Of a stretch of 64,000 nt of DNA, positions 1 to 8,707 are shown one piece after another. The position numbers were made by a program, and so were the translations under genes. The stretch is from the NCBI RefSeq assembly GCF_036010505.1, contig NZ_CP108569.1:4072001-4136000 (forward strand), given 5' to 3'. Origin of the DNA: Streptomyces sp. NBC_01197. Its GTDB lineage: Bacteria; Actinomycetota; Actinomycetes; Streptomycetales; Streptomycetaceae. Position 1 is the first letter of the stretch. Every line of letters begins with the position of its first letter. Below the pieces are notes generated by a model. That model searched no databases and had not been told where the DNA came from. It was given only the letters and a program-made list of their open reading frames with translations.

Positions 1-113
1 GCGCTCTCTCCCGGCCTCCGTGGATCCGTACGCCCGTCACCTTCGCCCCATCCCGCCGCACGTCCCCACGCTCCGCAGGAGCAGGGGATTCCCATCCCCG
101 GAGGAGATTCCGC

Positions 114-953
114 ATGAGCCGCAGCGACGTTCTGGTAGACGCAGACTGGGTCGAGGCCCACATCGAGGACCCGCAGGTCGCCATCGTCGAGGTGGACGAG
201 GACACCTCTGCGTACGAGAAGAACCACATCAGGAACGCGATCCGGATCGACTGGACCAAGGACCTCCAGGACCCGGTCCGCCGTGACTTCATCGACCAGG
301 CCGGCTTCGAGAAGCTGCTGTCGGAGAAGGGCATCGGCAACGACACGACCGTCGTGCTGTACGGCGGCAACAACAACTGGTTCGCCTCGTACGCCTTCTG
401 GTACTTCAAGCTCTACGGCCACAGCGACGTCCGGCTGCTCGACGGCGGCCGCAAGAAGTGGGAGCTCGACTCCCGCGACCTGGTCGACGCCGTACCGTCC
501 CGCCCGGCCACCACGTACAAGGCCAAGCCGCAGGACGAGTCGATCCGTGCCTACCGCGATGACGTGGTGGCCGCGATCAACAGCAAGAACCTGGTCGACG
601 TCCGGTCGCCCGACGAGTTCAGCGGCAAGCTGCTCGCCCCGGCGCACCTCCCGCAGGAGCAGTCGCAGCGCCCCGGCCACGTGCCGAGCGCCCGCAACAT
701 CCCGTGGTCGAAGAACGCCAACGACGACGGCACCTTCAAGTCGGACGACGAGCTGAAGGCCCTCTACGAGGACGAGCAGGTCGACCTGGCCAAGGACACC
801 ATCGCGTACTGCCGCATCGGCGAGCGCTCCGCGCTGACCTGGTTCGTGCTGCACGAGCTGCTCGGTCAGGAGAACGTCAAGAACTACGACGGCTCGTGGA
901 CCGAGTACGGCTCGCTGGTCGGCGTGCCGATCGAGCTCGGCGCCAACAAGTAG
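114..953 (+). CDS. thiosulfate/3-mercaptopyruvate sulfurtransferase (rhodanese family)
   Basis: This 279-aa protein has two tandem rhodanese domains and should move sulfane sulfur from thiosulfate or mercaptopyruvate to an acceptor in the cytosol. The N-terminal domain (about residues 8-125) is the non-catalytic copy. The C-terminal domain (about 150-275) carries the active-site loop CRIGERS with Cys233. A GGAGGAG ribosome site lies 7 nt before the ATG. The DUF1416 gene follows after 42 bp and the two are probably co-transcribed, as they are in other streptomycetes. Length and domain order are normal. The choice between thiosulfate and mercaptopyruvate cannot be made by eye. Confidence 0.93.
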   Translation: MSRSDVLVDADWVEAHIEDPQVAIVEVDEDTSAYEKNHIRNAIRIDWTKDLQDPVRRDFIDQAGFEKLLSEKGIGNDTTVVLYGGNNNWFASYAFWYFKLYGHSDVRLLDGGRKKWELDSRDLVDAVPSRPATTYKAKPQDESIRAYRDDVVAAINSKNLVDVRSPDEFSGKLLAPAHLPQEQSQRPGHVPSARNIPWSKNANDDGTFKSDDELKALYEDEQVDLAKDTIAYCRIGERSALTWFVLHELLGQENVKNYDGSWTEYGSLVGVPIELGANK

Positions 954-995
954 TACCGACCTTCATCAGCCTCTCAGGACCCTCAGGAGAACAGC

Positions 996-1283
996 ATGTG
1001 CGGAGCGAAGGCCGGCGGCCCGGACGCCTCGACGATCAAGCCCGGCGAGACCACGATCCAGGGCAGCGTGACCCGTGACGGCGAGCCCGTCACCGGTTAT
1101 GTGCGCCTGCTGGACTCGACCGGCGAGTTCACCGCCGAGGTCCCCACCTCGGCCACCGGACAGTTCCGTTTCTACGCGGCAGAGGGCACGTGGACGCTGC
1201 GCGCCCTCGTCCCGGGCGGCACGGCAGACCGTACGGTCGTCGCGCAGACCGGCGGCCTCGCGGAGATCGCGATCGCTGTCTGA
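996..1283 (+). CDS. DUF1416 domain-containing protein
   Basis: A 95-aa protein of the actinobacterial DUF1416 family, found almost always beside a sulfurtransferase, as here. It begins MCGAKAGGP and then reads as an Ig-like or carboxypeptidase-regulatory-like beta fold (TTIQGSVTRDGEPVTGYVRL). No catalytic motif is visible. AGGAG lies 6 nt before the ATG. The link with sulfur transfer rests only on the constant gene pairing; no biochemical role is known to me. Confidence 0.88.
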   Translation: MCGAKAGGPDASTIKPGETTIQGSVTRDGEPVTGYVRLLDSTGEFTAEVPTSATGQFRFYAAEGTWTLRALVPGGTADRTVVAQTGGLAEIAIAV

Positions 1284-1420
1284 CGGGCAGGACCTGATCC
1301 GGCCGGAGGGCCGCACCCCAGGGGGTTGGACGCCACTTGGACCGGGTGCGGCCCTTCGCGCCGTCCGGGGCCGGGAAGTCGCCGAGCGCCGCCAGGGGGC
1401 GGGGAGTTGCCGGTCGGTCT

Positions 1421-1435
1421 TACGCTGGATGCATG
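1421..1435 (+). promoter_or_regulatory. leaderless promoter -10 box of the DUF3099 gene
   Basis: TACGCT at 1421-1426 lies exactly 6 nt before the ATG at 1433, the TANNNT-N6-RTG layout of leaderless actinobacterial mRNAs. No ribosome site is present. This decides the start at 1433 rather than at an in-frame upstream codon. Confidence 0.6.
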
Positions 1436-1786
1436 TACTCGCGACGTCGGCGCGGCTATTTCCTGTTGATGGGCGGCTGTCTGCTGCTCTTCGTATCCGC
1501 CTGGGCCTTCGTACGTCTCTGGTCGGTGCCTGCCGCCATCGGTATGTGTTTCGTGGCGATGGTCATCCCACCGGTCGCGGCGATCGTCGGCAACCGGCGC
1601 GGTCCCGATGACCGCTGGTGGGACGAGCCGCCACCCGCCAGCGGGTCCACCGACAAGCAATCGGAGAGGCAAACGGGCAAGCGCACCGACAAGCACGCGG
1701 ACAAGCACACGGACCTGCCGCCTTCGGGGGACCGCATGTCCGACGAGTGGTGGGACGAGCTGGACGGGAAGAAGCGGCGCCGTTAG
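1433..1786 (+). CDS. DUF3099 domain-containing membrane protein
   Basis: A 117-aa protein starting MYSRRRRGYF with two closely spaced membrane helices (about residues 8-27 and 31-50), followed by a hydrophilic tail rich in Lys, Asp and Thr. The tail contains a four-residue TDKH/ADKH repeat and ends near DEWWDELDGKKRRR. This is the DUF3099 layout of actinobacteria and its function is unknown. An upstream in-frame start would add a Pro/Arg-rich segment and is disfavoured because a leaderless promoter ends at 1433. Confidence 0.8.
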   Translation: MYSRRRRGYFLLMGGCLLLFVSAWAFVRLWSVPAAIGMCFVAMVIPPVAAIVGNRRGPDDRWWDEPPPASGSTDKQSERQTGKRTDKHADKHTDLPPSGDRMSDEWWDELDGKKRRR

Positions 1787-1809
1787 GCCCTGGCGGACAG
1801 CTCGCAGTC

Positions 1810-2175
1810 TCAGTAGACGAGCGCCTGGACGCCGTCGGCCATCGCTTCCTGTACGAAGAGCTGGGCGCCCGCGATCCGTACGCCCTCCAGCACGTCCTGC
1901 TCCGTGATGTCGCGGCGGGCCGCGCACTGCGTGCAGACGGTGATCTGTCCGCCCGACCGGATCGAGTCGATCAGATCCGGCAGCGGCGCCGCGTGCGGCA
2001 GCTCGAACTCGGCGGCCCGGCCCGGCAGGGCGAACCACGAAGACTCACCGGTGAGCCAGAGGGAGACCTCCACCCCGCTGGCCACGGCGATGGCCGCCAC
2101 AGTAAAGGCCTGGGAGCACCGCTCGGGGGCGTCGGATCCCGCAGTCACCTTGATCACTAGCTTCTTCTGCGCCAT
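1810..2175 (-). CDS. DsrE family protein
   Basis: A 121-aa DsrE/DsrF-like fold protein (MAQKKLVIKVTAGSDAPERC start). Family members act in sulfur relay or as small regulators. Visible are the family's beta-alpha core and a CTQC pair (about residues 81-84) that could bind a sulfur or metal centre. The gene converges on the DUF3099 gene. The start is fixed by TACAGT at 2182-2187 (minus strand), 6 nt before the ATG, a leaderless promoter. The upstream in-frame extension is Gly/Arg-rich and looks non-coding. Confidence 0.85.
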   Translation of the reverse strand: MAQKKLVIKVTAGSDAPERCSQAFTVAAIAVASGVEVSLWLTGESSWFALPGRAAEFELPHAAPLPDLIDSIRSGGQITVCTQCAARRDITEQDVLEGVRIAGAQLFVQEAMADGVQALVY

Positions 2176-2393
2176 GGCCGAACTGTAATGGCCGGAGTGT
2201 GGGCGCCGGCCGCCGCCGCACCTCGCGGAGCCGCCGCCACACCTCACGGAGAGCCGGGCCCGCACCTCGCAGTGAGGGCCGGGCCCCCACCCATTAGGCT
2301 GGGACCCGGCCCTTCCTGCTTTTCACGATCACGCGGCCGCCGTCGTCCGTGCGGTCGCGCATACCGTGCACTCGCTCATACAAGGAGCACCTC

Positions 2394-2495
2394 GTGCTTG
2401 ACGCCATTTTCATCGCTCTGCTGATCCTGGTCTGTGTCGGCGTCATCGCCTTCGCCGGTCTTTCGGTGAAGAAGCTCTACCAGGGCCAGCGCTGA
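2394..2495 (+). CDS. single-pass membrane microprotein, 33 aa
   Basis: A short GTG-start gene, too short for ordinary gene calling. An AAGGAG at 2382-2387 lies 6 nt before the GTG. The product is one hydrophobic helix (residues about 4-24) followed by a basic tail KKLYQGQR, so it should insert in the membrane with a cytoplasmic C terminus. It sits just before the nitrobindin-like gene. Function unknown. Support comes from the good ribosome site and the protein-like hydrophobic pattern. Confidence 0.6.
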   Translation: MLDAIFIALLILVCVGVIAFAGLSVKKLYQGQR

Positions 2496-2552
2496 CCGCT
2501 GGCAGCCGGCAGCCGGTAGCCCGAACCCCTCTCACAGATCGTCTGAGCCCTC

Positions 2553-3116
2553 ATGATCGAGATTCCGTCGGACCTCCATCCGACCCTCGTCCCGCTGGTC
2601 TTCCTCCTCGGCAACTGGACGGGGGCGGGTGTCGCGGACTTCCCCGGTGAGGAGAAGTGCAACTTCGGCCAGGAAGTCGCCTTCACCCACGACGGCCGCG
2701 ACTTCCTTGAGTACACCTCGCACACCTGGGTGCTGGACTCCGAGGGCACGAAGGTCAGGCCGCTGGAGTCCGAGTCCGGGTACTGGCGCGTCGACGAGCA
2801 CCGCAAGGTCGAGGTCGTGATGGTCCGCGACCAGGGCGTCGTCGAGATCTGGTACGGCGAGCTGGCCGACCAGAAGCCACAGATCGACCTGGTGACGGAC
2901 GCGGTCGCGCGGACAGCGGCGTCCGGCCCGTACAGCGGCGGGAAGCGGCTCTACGGCTATGTGAACAGCGATCTGATGTGGGTGGGCGAGAAGGCCACCC
3001 CGGAAGTCGAGCTGCGGCCCTACATGTCCGCGCATCTGAAGAAGTCCGTCGACCCCAGCGAGTGGGCGAAGGATCTGAAGGACCTTCCTGACGACGGAAT
3101 CGCCTTCTTCAAGTAG
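2553..3116 (+). CDS. FABP/nitrobindin-like heme-binding beta-barrel protein
   Basis: A 187-aa protein of the DUF1794/nitrobindin family, a ten-stranded lipocalin-like barrel that can bind heme in the homologues studied. The signature GNWTGAG (about residues 20-26) corresponds to the conserved GxWxGxG motif. The His in HTWVLDSEG and the C-terminal strand are also present. No signal peptide, so cytosolic. It is followed 49 bp later by nur. Heme binding is inferred from family membership only. Confidence 0.85.
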   Translation: MIEIPSDLHPTLVPLVFLLGNWTGAGVADFPGEEKCNFGQEVAFTHDGRDFLEYTSHTWVLDSEGTKVRPLESESGYWRVDEHRKVEVVMVRDQGVVEIWYGELADQKPQIDLVTDAVARTAASGPYSGGKRLYGYVNSDLMWVGEKATPEVELRPYMSAHLKKSVDPSEWAKDLKDLPDDGIAFFK

Positions 3117-3153
3117 GTCGCCGCTTCACGTAGGCCTTGGCGGAGGCCGCTCC

Positions 3154-3168
3154 TACACTGGAGGCGTG
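3154..3168 (+). promoter_or_regulatory. leaderless promoter -10 box of nur
   Basis: TACACT at 3154-3159 is 6 nt upstream of the GTG at 3166. There is no purine-rich ribosome site, so the transcript probably begins at the start codon. Two GTG codons in a row (3166, 3169) leave a one-residue ambiguity. Confidence 0.55.
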
Positions 3169-3615
3169 GTGACCACTGACTGGCAGAGCGACCTCCGCAG
3201 CCGCGGGTACCGGCTGACCCCGCAGCGACAGCTCGTGCTGGAGGCCGTGGACGCGCTGGAGCACGCGACGCCCGACGACATCCTCACCGAGGTGCGGAAG
3301 ACGGCGGGCGGCGTGAACATCTCCACGGTCTACCGCACCCTGGAGCTGCTTGAGGAGCTGGGCCTGGTGAGCCACGCCCATCTCGGGCACGGCGCCCCCA
3401 CGTACCACCTCGCCGACCGGCACCACCACATCCATCTGGTCTGCCGGGACTGCACGGACGTCATCGAGGCCGACATCAGTGTGGCCGCGGACTTCACCGG
3501 GCAGCTCCGCGAGGCGTTCGGCTTCGAGACGGACATGAAGCACTTCGCCATCTTCGGGCAGTGCCGGAAGTGCGCGGCCAAGGCCGGCCGGCCCCCGGTT
3601 CCCGGCGATTCGTAG
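3166..3615 (+). CDS. nur: nickel-responsive Fur-family regulator Nur
   Basis: A 149-aa Fur-family repressor. It has an N-terminal winged helix (residues about 5-80, SDLRSRGYRLTPQRQLVLEA) and a C-terminal dimer domain with the metal-binding run HHHIHLVCRDC. The FGQCRKC pair near the C terminus is a second Cys pair. Sequence and position (between the nitrobindin-like and ygfZ-like genes) match what I recall of S. coelicolor Nur, which represses nickel uptake and sodF when nickel is bound. Fur, Zur and CatR paralogues lack this neighbourhood. The His-rich metal sites appear intact. Confidence 0.82.
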   Translation: MVTTDWQSDLRSRGYRLTPQRQLVLEAVDALEHATPDDILTEVRKTAGGVNISTVYRTLELLEELGLVSHAHLGHGAPTYHLADRHHHIHLVCRDCTDVIEADISVAADFTGQLREAFGFETDMKHFAIFGQCRKCAAKAGRPPVPGDS

Positions 3616-3680
3616 TGCCGCGGCAGGCAACGTCTGCCCCGGCTTCCGGCGGCGGTTCGTAGCCGCACGGCGGCGGGTCG

Positions 3681-3696
3681 TACGCTTGCGGACATG
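3681..3696 (+). promoter_or_regulatory. leaderless promoter -10 box of the ygfZ-like gene
   Basis: TACGCT at 3681-3686 lies 7 nt before the ATG at 3694, with no ribosome site between them, so the gene is probably transcribed as a leaderless mRNA of its own despite being 78 bp after nur. Confidence 0.55.
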
Positions 3697-4659
3697 AAGA
3701 GCCCGCTGTTGTCACTGCCCGGTGCCGTCCCCGCCGAAGGCCGGGACGAAGGTGTCGCCGCCCACTACGGGGACCTGTTCCGCGAACAGCGTGCGCTGTC
3801 GGACGGTACCGGTCTCGTGGACCTCTCCCACCGCGGCGTCATCACGGTCACCGGCCCCGACCGGCTGAGCTGGCTGCATCTGCTGCTCACCCAGCACGTC
3901 AGCGAGCTCCCGCGAGGTGTGGCCACCGAGGCGCTGATCCTCTCGGCCAACGGCCACATCGAGCACGCCCTCTACCTCGTGGACGACGGCGAGACGGTGT
4001 GGGCGCATGTCGAGCCGGGCACGCAGCAGGAGTTGATCGCGTACCTGGAGAGCATGAAGTTCTACTACCGGGCCGAGATCGCCGACCGCACCGATGACAT
4101 CGCGGTCGTGCATCTGCCGGCCGGTTCGATCGCCGGAGTGCCGGACGGCGTGGTCGTACGGGAGACGGCGCACGGCCGTGACCTCTTCCTGCCCCGGGAG
4201 CAGCTGGAGGCGTACGCGGCCGAGCACGGTCCGGTCGCCGGGCTCCTCGCGTACGAGGCGCTGCGCATCGAGGCGCACCGGCCGCGGGTCGGTCTGGAGA
4301 CCGACCACCGGACCATCCCGCACGAGCTGGGGCTGATCGGCAGCGCGGTCCACCTGGAGAAGGGCTGCTACCGGGGCCAGGAGACGGTCGCCCGTGTCCA
4401 CAACCTGGGGAAGCCGCCGCGGCGGCTGGTCTTCCTGCATCTGGACGGCAGCGAGGTGCTGCTGCCGGGGCACGGTACGCCGGTCCGGCTCGCGTCGGAC
4501 GGCGCCGAGGGCCGCCAGCTGGGCTTCGTCACCTCGTCGGCCCGCCACCACGAACTGGGGCCGATCGCGCTGGCGCTGGTGAAGCGCAATGTGCCGGTGG
4601 ACGCGGAGCTGCTGGCGGGGGACACCGCGGCCGCCCAGGAAGTGGTCGTGGAGCCGTAG
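3694..4659 (+). CDS. ygfZ: YgfZ/GcvT-domain folate-binding protein
   Basis: A 321-aa tetrahydrofolate-binding protein of the YgfZ/CAF17 family, which helps maintain certain iron-sulfur enzymes. The diagnostic KGCYRGQE motif is present at about residues 224-231, including the redox-relevant Cys. An N-terminal GcvT-like fold precedes a C-terminal beta-barrel. It sits after nur and converges on dtd. The position beside a nickel regulator may only be chromosomal order. Confidence 0.88.
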   Translation: MKSPLLSLPGAVPAEGRDEGVAAHYGDLFREQRALSDGTGLVDLSHRGVITVTGPDRLSWLHLLLTQHVSELPRGVATEALILSANGHIEHALYLVDDGETVWAHVEPGTQQELIAYLESMKFYYRAEIADRTDDIAVVHLPAGSIAGVPDGVVVRETAHGRDLFLPREQLEAYAAEHGPVAGLLAYEALRIEAHRPRVGLETDHRTIPHELGLIGSAVHLEKGCYRGQETVARVHNLGKPPRRLVFLHLDGSEVLLPGHGTPVRLASDGAEGRQLGFVTSSARHHELGPIALALVKRNVPVDAELLAGDTAAAQEVVVEP

Positions 4660-4695
4660 GGGCTGCCCCCAGTCCGGCTCGGATCTCCCGTCGGC

Positions 4696-5121
4696 TCAGA
4701 TCTCCAGCAGGACCGTGAACGGGCCGTCGTTCGTCAGCGAGACACGCATACTCGCGCCGAACCGGCCCGTTCCGACCGTCGCGCCGAGGGCGCGCAGCTG
4801 AGCCACCACCTCGTCCACGAGCGGCTCGGCCAGCTCGCCGGGAGCGGCCCCGTTCCAGGTGGGCCGGCGGCCCTTCCGCGCGTCTCCGTACAGGGTGAAC
4901 TGTGAAATCACCAGCAAAGGTGCATTCACGTCCGAACACGACTTTTCACCAGACAGGATCCGGAGCGACCAGACCTTTCGGGCTAGCTGCGCCGCTTTTT
5001 CCGTTGTGTCCTCATGAGTGACCCCCACAAGGACGCACAACCCCTCGCCGGTGATCTCACCCACGGTCTCACCAGCCACGACGACGCTCGCGCCGTCCAC
5101 CCTCTGCACCACTGCACGCAT
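4696..5121 (-). CDS. dtd: D-aminoacyl-tRNA deacylase
   Basis: A 141-aa Dtd enzyme that hydrolyses D-amino acids (and Gly) mischarged on tRNA in the cytosol. Both family signatures are present: SQFTLYGD (about residues 75-82) and the C-terminal cis-Pro loop NDGPFT. The start MRAVVQRV is standard. On the minus strand TAGGTT lies 7 nt before the ATG, again leaderless. Length is typical. Confidence 0.95.
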   Translation of the reverse strand: MRAVVQRVDGASVVVAGETVGEITGEGLCVLVGVTHEDTTEKAAQLARKVWSLRILSGEKSCSDVNAPLLVISQFTLYGDARKGRRPTWNGAAPGELAEPLVDEVVAQLRALGATVGTGRFGASMRVSLTNDGPFTVLLEI

Positions 5122-5237
5122 ACGGTCCAACCTATCCGGGGCCGAACGGGCGCGGAGAGTCGGCAGTGGCACCACCTGGAGTGGCACCATGCACGAGAGG
5201 CGGTGCACCGCACCGGTCGAGGGGACGGAATACGCAT

Positions 5238-5825
5238 ATGAGTACATCTGGCGCCGGGCAGTCGCCCGGTCCCGTATCCATGACCCGGATCAGCTCCGTG
5301 ACACGAGCACCCGCGCAGCGTTCGGGCGCCGCGCTCCCGGCGGCCACCGAGCACGACATCGGCGGGCTGCGCCTGCCCGAACTGCGCACGCTGCGCAGGG
5401 ACGCCCAGCGGGACGAGGCCGACCTCAGCTACGTACGCCGGATGCTGCACGGGCGGATCGACATCCTCCGCGCCGAGCTGTCCCGGCGCACGGGCCCGGA
5501 GTCCCCGGTCGTCGAGCGGCTCTCCGAGATCCTGGCCGACGTGCCCTCCTCGCACCGTTCGTCCGCCCGCCATGTGACGCTCTCGACGCCGCGCAGCGCC
5601 GAGAACAGCAAGCTGGCCGCCGACATGCTCGCCGAGGTCGAACTCTCCGATCTCTGCGCCCGTACGGACGAAGAGCTGCACAACGGAATGGGGCGCCTCG
5701 TCCGCTACGAACAGCAGGTATCCAGCCGCCGCCAGCACCTCCAGCGCACCGCCGACGATTGCAGCGCGGAGATCGCCCGCAGGTACCGTGAGGGCGAAGC
5801 GCAAGTAGACGACCTGCTCACCTGA
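5238..5825 (+). CDS. rsiG: RsiG-type c-di-GMP-binding anti-sigma factor
   Basis: A 195-aa helical protein matching RsiG, which with c-di-GMP sequesters the sporulation sigma factor WhiG. Known RsiG carries two copies of E(X)3S(X)2R(X)3Q(X)3D. The second copy is perfect here ([16 protein letters not shown], in the C-terminal helix). The first copy reads [16 protein letters not shown], with His in place of Gln. The N-terminal 30 residues are low-complexity. The start ATG at 5238 is the first plausible one; the ribosome site is weak. The gene lies between dtd and an asparaginase. Confidence 0.85.
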   Translation: MSTSGAGQSPGPVSMTRISSVTRAPAQRSGAALPAATEHDIGGLRLPELRTLRRDAQRDEADLSYVRRMLHGRIDILRAELSRRTGPESPVVERLSEILADVPSSHRSSARHVTLSTPRSAENSKLAADMLAEVELSDLCARTDEELHNGMGRLVRYEQQVSSRRQHLQRTADDCSAEIARRYREGEAQVDDLLT

Positions 5826-5868
5826 GACGATCCTTCCGGTGAGCGGCCCCGTTCCCGGAAGGCCGACG

Positions 5869-6831
5869 ATGACCGCCAGCACCACCGCCCCTGTATCCCC
5901 GGTCCTCGCCGAGGTCGTACGCTCCGGCTTCGTGGAAGGCCGGCACCGGGGCTCGCTGGTGGTGCTCGCGGCCGACGGGAGCATCGACTACGCGCTCGGC
6001 GACCCGTCGCTGCCCGTCTTCCCGCGCTCCAGCAACAAGCCGATGCAGGCGGCCGCCATACTGCGGGCCGGGCTCGACCTCTCGGGCGAGCGGCTGGCGC
6101 TGGCCTCGGCGAGCCACTCGGGCGAGGAGTTCCAGCGGGCGCTCGTGCAGAAGATGCTCGGTGAGTACGGGCTGCAGGAGAGCGATCTCCAGTGCCCCGC
6201 CGATCTGCCGCTGGACCCGGTCGAGGCCGAGGGATATCTCGCCGCGGGCCACGAGCGTGCGCGCGTCGCCATGAACTGCTCGGGCAAGCACACCGCGATG
6301 CTGGCCGTCTGCGCGCTGAACGGCTGGCCCTCCGACTCCTACCTCGACCCCTCCCACCCGCTCCAGCGGCTGGTGCTGACGGTGATCGAGGAGGCGGCGG
6401 GCGAGCCGGTGGTCTCGGTCGGTACGGACGGGTGCGGGGCGCCGCTGATGGCGATCAGCCTGGTGGGCCTGGCCCGTGCGTTCCGTACGTTCGTGCTGGC
6501 CCCGGAGGGGTCGCCGGAGCGCCGGGTCGCGGACGCGATGCGCGCCCACCCCGAGTACGTCGCCGGGACCCGCAGGCCCGACACCTGGGTGATGCGGGCG
6601 CTGCCGGGCGCGCTCTCCAAGATGGGCGCGGAGGCGGTCCAGGCGCTGGCGCTCCCCGACGGCCGGGCGCTCGCCTTCAAGGTCGACGACGGTGCGACCC
6701 GGGTGCTCGGTCCGGTGCTGGCGCGGACTCTGGAGCGGATGGGTGTGGAGAGCCCGGTGCTGGCCAGGCTGGCGGACGCGCCGCTGCTCGGCGGCACCGC
6801 GAAGGTCGGCGAGATCCGCGCGGCGGTCTGA
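5869..6831 (+). CDS. asparaginase (Asparaginase_II family)
   Basis: A 320-aa protein of the bacterial asparaginase II family (PF06089), not the E. coli AnsB fold. Conserved stretches are visible: [34 protein letters not shown] and GTDGCGAP. These include the Ser, Lys and Asp expected at the active site. GGAAGG lies 8 nt before ATG 5869, preferred over a GTG ten codons earlier. No signal peptide, so it is cytosolic and would release ammonia from asparagine. Confidence 0.88.
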   Translation: MTASTTAPVSPVLAEVVRSGFVEGRHRGSLVVLAADGSIDYALGDPSLPVFPRSSNKPMQAAAILRAGLDLSGERLALASASHSGEEFQRALVQKMLGEYGLQESDLQCPADLPLDPVEAEGYLAAGHERARVAMNCSGKHTAMLAVCALNGWPSDSYLDPSHPLQRLVLTVIEEAAGEPVVSVGTDGCGAPLMAISLVGLARAFRTFVLAPEGSPERRVADAMRAHPEYVAGTRRPDTWVMRALPGALSKMGAEAVQALALPDGRALAFKVDDGATRVLGPVLARTLERMGVESPVLARLADAPLLGGTAKVGEIRAAV

Positions 6832-6931
6832 AGCAGCTGGCCTGCGGCGGCGGTTCAACAGGACGTGGTTCACGGACGCCGGTCCGAAAATCGCGCGACA
6901 GTCCGAGGGATGGGTACTTACCGTGGCCACC

Positions 6932-8224
6932 ATGGCAGTTGACGTCCACACGGTCTCCGAGTCCGAATACCGCGACTGGCTCCGCGCCTGTCACACCGGC
7001 TTCCTCCGGCCGCCGGTGGTCTCCGACGAGGAGGCGCGCAGCCGCCGTCCGAACATTGACCTGGCGCGCACCCAGGGGGCGTTCGACCGCGGACGCTGTG
7101 TGGGGACCTTCCGGTCCTTCGCGCAGGAGATCACCGTCGTCGGCGGGGCCTCGCTCCCGTCGGACGCGGTCACCAACGTCACGGTCACTCCGACGCACCG
7201 CAGGCGCGGGCTGCTCAGCCGGATGATGGCGGTGGACCTGGCGGCGGCGAAGGAGCGCGGGGAGGCGCTGGCCACGCTGATCGCCGCCGAGTACCCGATC
7301 TACGGCCGCTTCGGCTTCGGCCCGGCCGCCTGGGCGACCGACTGGACGGTCGACGTGCCACGCGCCGGACTCGACCCGCGCTGGTCCCGCCCGGAGTGCG
7401 CTCCGCTTCGCTCCGCCTCCGCCCGTGACAAGGACCTTTGCGGCGGAGCCGGCCGGATCGACTTGGTCGACGGCGCGGACGTACGGGAGCTCGGCCCCGA
7501 ACTGCACGCCCGCTTCCGGCAGTCGCAGCCGGGCGCGACCAGCAGAAACGAGCGCTGGTGGGCTGTCAGGACCGGCCTGGAGCAGGTGCCGGGCCACCCG
7601 TGGACCGAGCCCTTCTACGCGGTCTACCGCTCGCCCCGGGGCGAGATCGACGGCCTGCTCGTGTACACCGCCGACGACCACTGGGGCGATGCCAAGCAGC
7701 CGCTCAACACCGCGGACGTGACGGACCTGATCGCCGTTTCCCCGGCCGCCGAGCGCGCCCTGTGGCACTTTCTCTGCTCGGTCGACTGGGTCACCACGGT
7801 GAAGGCCGGGCACCGGGGCCCGGACGATCTGCTGCCGTCGCTGCTGCCCGACCCGCGTGCGGCCCGGATCACCCAGCAGGCGGACTTCCTGTGGATCCGG
7901 CTGCTCGATGTCGTACGGGCGCTGGAAGCCCGTACGTACGAGGCGTCCGGCATCCTGGTACTGGAGGTCCGGGACCACGACGGGCTCTCGGCGGGCCGCT
8001 ACCGGCTGGACGCATCGCCCGACGGAGCGGTGTGTGCGCCGACCTCCCAAGCGGCCGATGTGACGCTGGACGTGGGGGAGTTGGGAGCCCTGTATCTGGG
8101 TGATGCCTCGGCGGTCCGGCTCGCCGCGCTGGGCCGGATCTCGGAGGAGACGGCTGGTGCGGTCGCCGTCACCGAGGCGCTGTTCCGTACGGCGGTCCGG
8201 CCGTGGTGCCCGGACGGCTTCTAG
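6932..8224 (+). CDS. Eis-like GNAT N-acetyltransferase with SCP2-type C-terminal domain
   Basis: A 430-aa protein of the Eis architecture. It has an N-terminal GNAT domain with the acetyl-CoA loop [15 protein letters not shown] (about residues 90-105), a second degenerate GNAT domain, and a C-terminal sterol-carrier-like domain. Eis enzymes acetylate amines including aminoglycosides; the natural substrate here is unknown. An upstream start would overlap the asparaginase gene. ATG 6932 and GTG 6923 are both possible and neither has a clear ribosome site. Confidence 0.85.
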   Translation: MAVDVHTVSESEYRDWLRACHTGFLRPPVVSDEEARSRRPNIDLARTQGAFDRGRCVGTFRSFAQEITVVGGASLPSDAVTNVTVTPTHRRRGLLSRMMAVDLAAAKERGEALATLIAAEYPIYGRFGFGPAAWATDWTVDVPRAGLDPRWSRPECAPLRSASARDKDLCGGAGRIDLVDGADVRELGPELHARFRQSQPGATSRNERWWAVRTGLEQVPGHPWTEPFYAVYRSPRGEIDGLLVYTADDHWGDAKQPLNTADVTDLIAVSPAAERALWHFLCSVDWVTTVKAGHRGPDDLLPSLLPDPRAARITQQADFLWIRLLDVVRALEARTYEASGILVLEVRDHDGLSAGRYRLDASPDGAVCAPTSQAADVTLDVGELGALYLGDASAVRLAALGRISEETAGAVAVTEALFRTAVRPWCPDGF

Positions 8225-8266
8225 TTCGCGGCAGGGTACCGCGACACTGGCGATTCTCGTCCGGCC

Positions 8267-8455
8267 TCAGCCGATCAGTGCTTTCACCTGGACGAAGAGC
8301 ATGAAGGCGCCCAGACAACTGCACGGGACGCTGCCTGCCTTCACGCCGACGGTGAGCATGCCGAATCCGACGAGACCTGCGATTCCGAACGCGGACTGAA
8401 CGGTCTGCTCGATGATGTATCCGAGTCCTGCGACCAGAAGAGCTGCGGTAGGCAT
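8267..8455 (-). CDS. small Gly-rich hydrophobic membrane protein
   Basis: A 62-aa protein, almost wholly hydrophobic, with two helices (about residues 3-22 and 24-42), a CSC pair and a third hydrophobic stretch. AGGAGG lies 7 nt upstream of ATG 8455, a strong site. It is divergent from devA across about 250 bp. I recall an equivalent small ORF beside devA in other streptomycetes. It somewhat resembles plasmid spread proteins or small holin-like proteins, but nothing decides between these. Function unknown. Confidence 0.7.
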   Translation of the reverse strand: MPTAALLVAGLGYIIEQTVQSAFGIAGLVGFGMLTVGVKAGSVPCSCLGAFMLFVQVKALIG

Positions 8456-8543
8456 GGGGTTCCCTCCTTCGGGATGGTGGGGAGCACCAGTTGCCTGCAC
8501 ACCGTTGTATCGGCTCGTATGCCCCGGGGAGAGGTTCTTGCAG

Positions 8544-8635
8544 TCAAGTACCAGACAAGTTGGCCTGGTTGGCCTGACGCTGGTATGCCCGCTGGTTACA
8601 TGTCCGTAAACTTGTCCGGTGACTGGCCTGGTTGG
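8544..8635 (+). promoter_or_regulatory. cluster of CAAGT/ACTTG half-sites and TGGCCTGGTTGG repeats before devA
   Basis: The gap between the divergent small gene and devA holds an inverted pair GACAAGTT (8554-8561) and AACTTGTC (8609-8616). It also holds two direct copies of TGGCCTGGTTGG (8561-8572 and 8624-8635), 63 bp apart or about six helical turns. This could be an operator array for the GntR-type regulator encoded next to it. No DevA site is known to me for comparison. Confidence 0.35.
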
Positions 8636-8707
8636 TTGGCTGGAAAAGTGACCCTGCCTGTTTGGTCCTGTCAATTACGCCGAGGTGCCCGGTAGTTGTA
8701 CGGTGGG

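Noticed and set aside
20-286. Arg/Pro-rich ORF at the window start
   Set aside because: It overlaps the rhodanese gene in another frame and has the composition of a GC-rich shadow frame.
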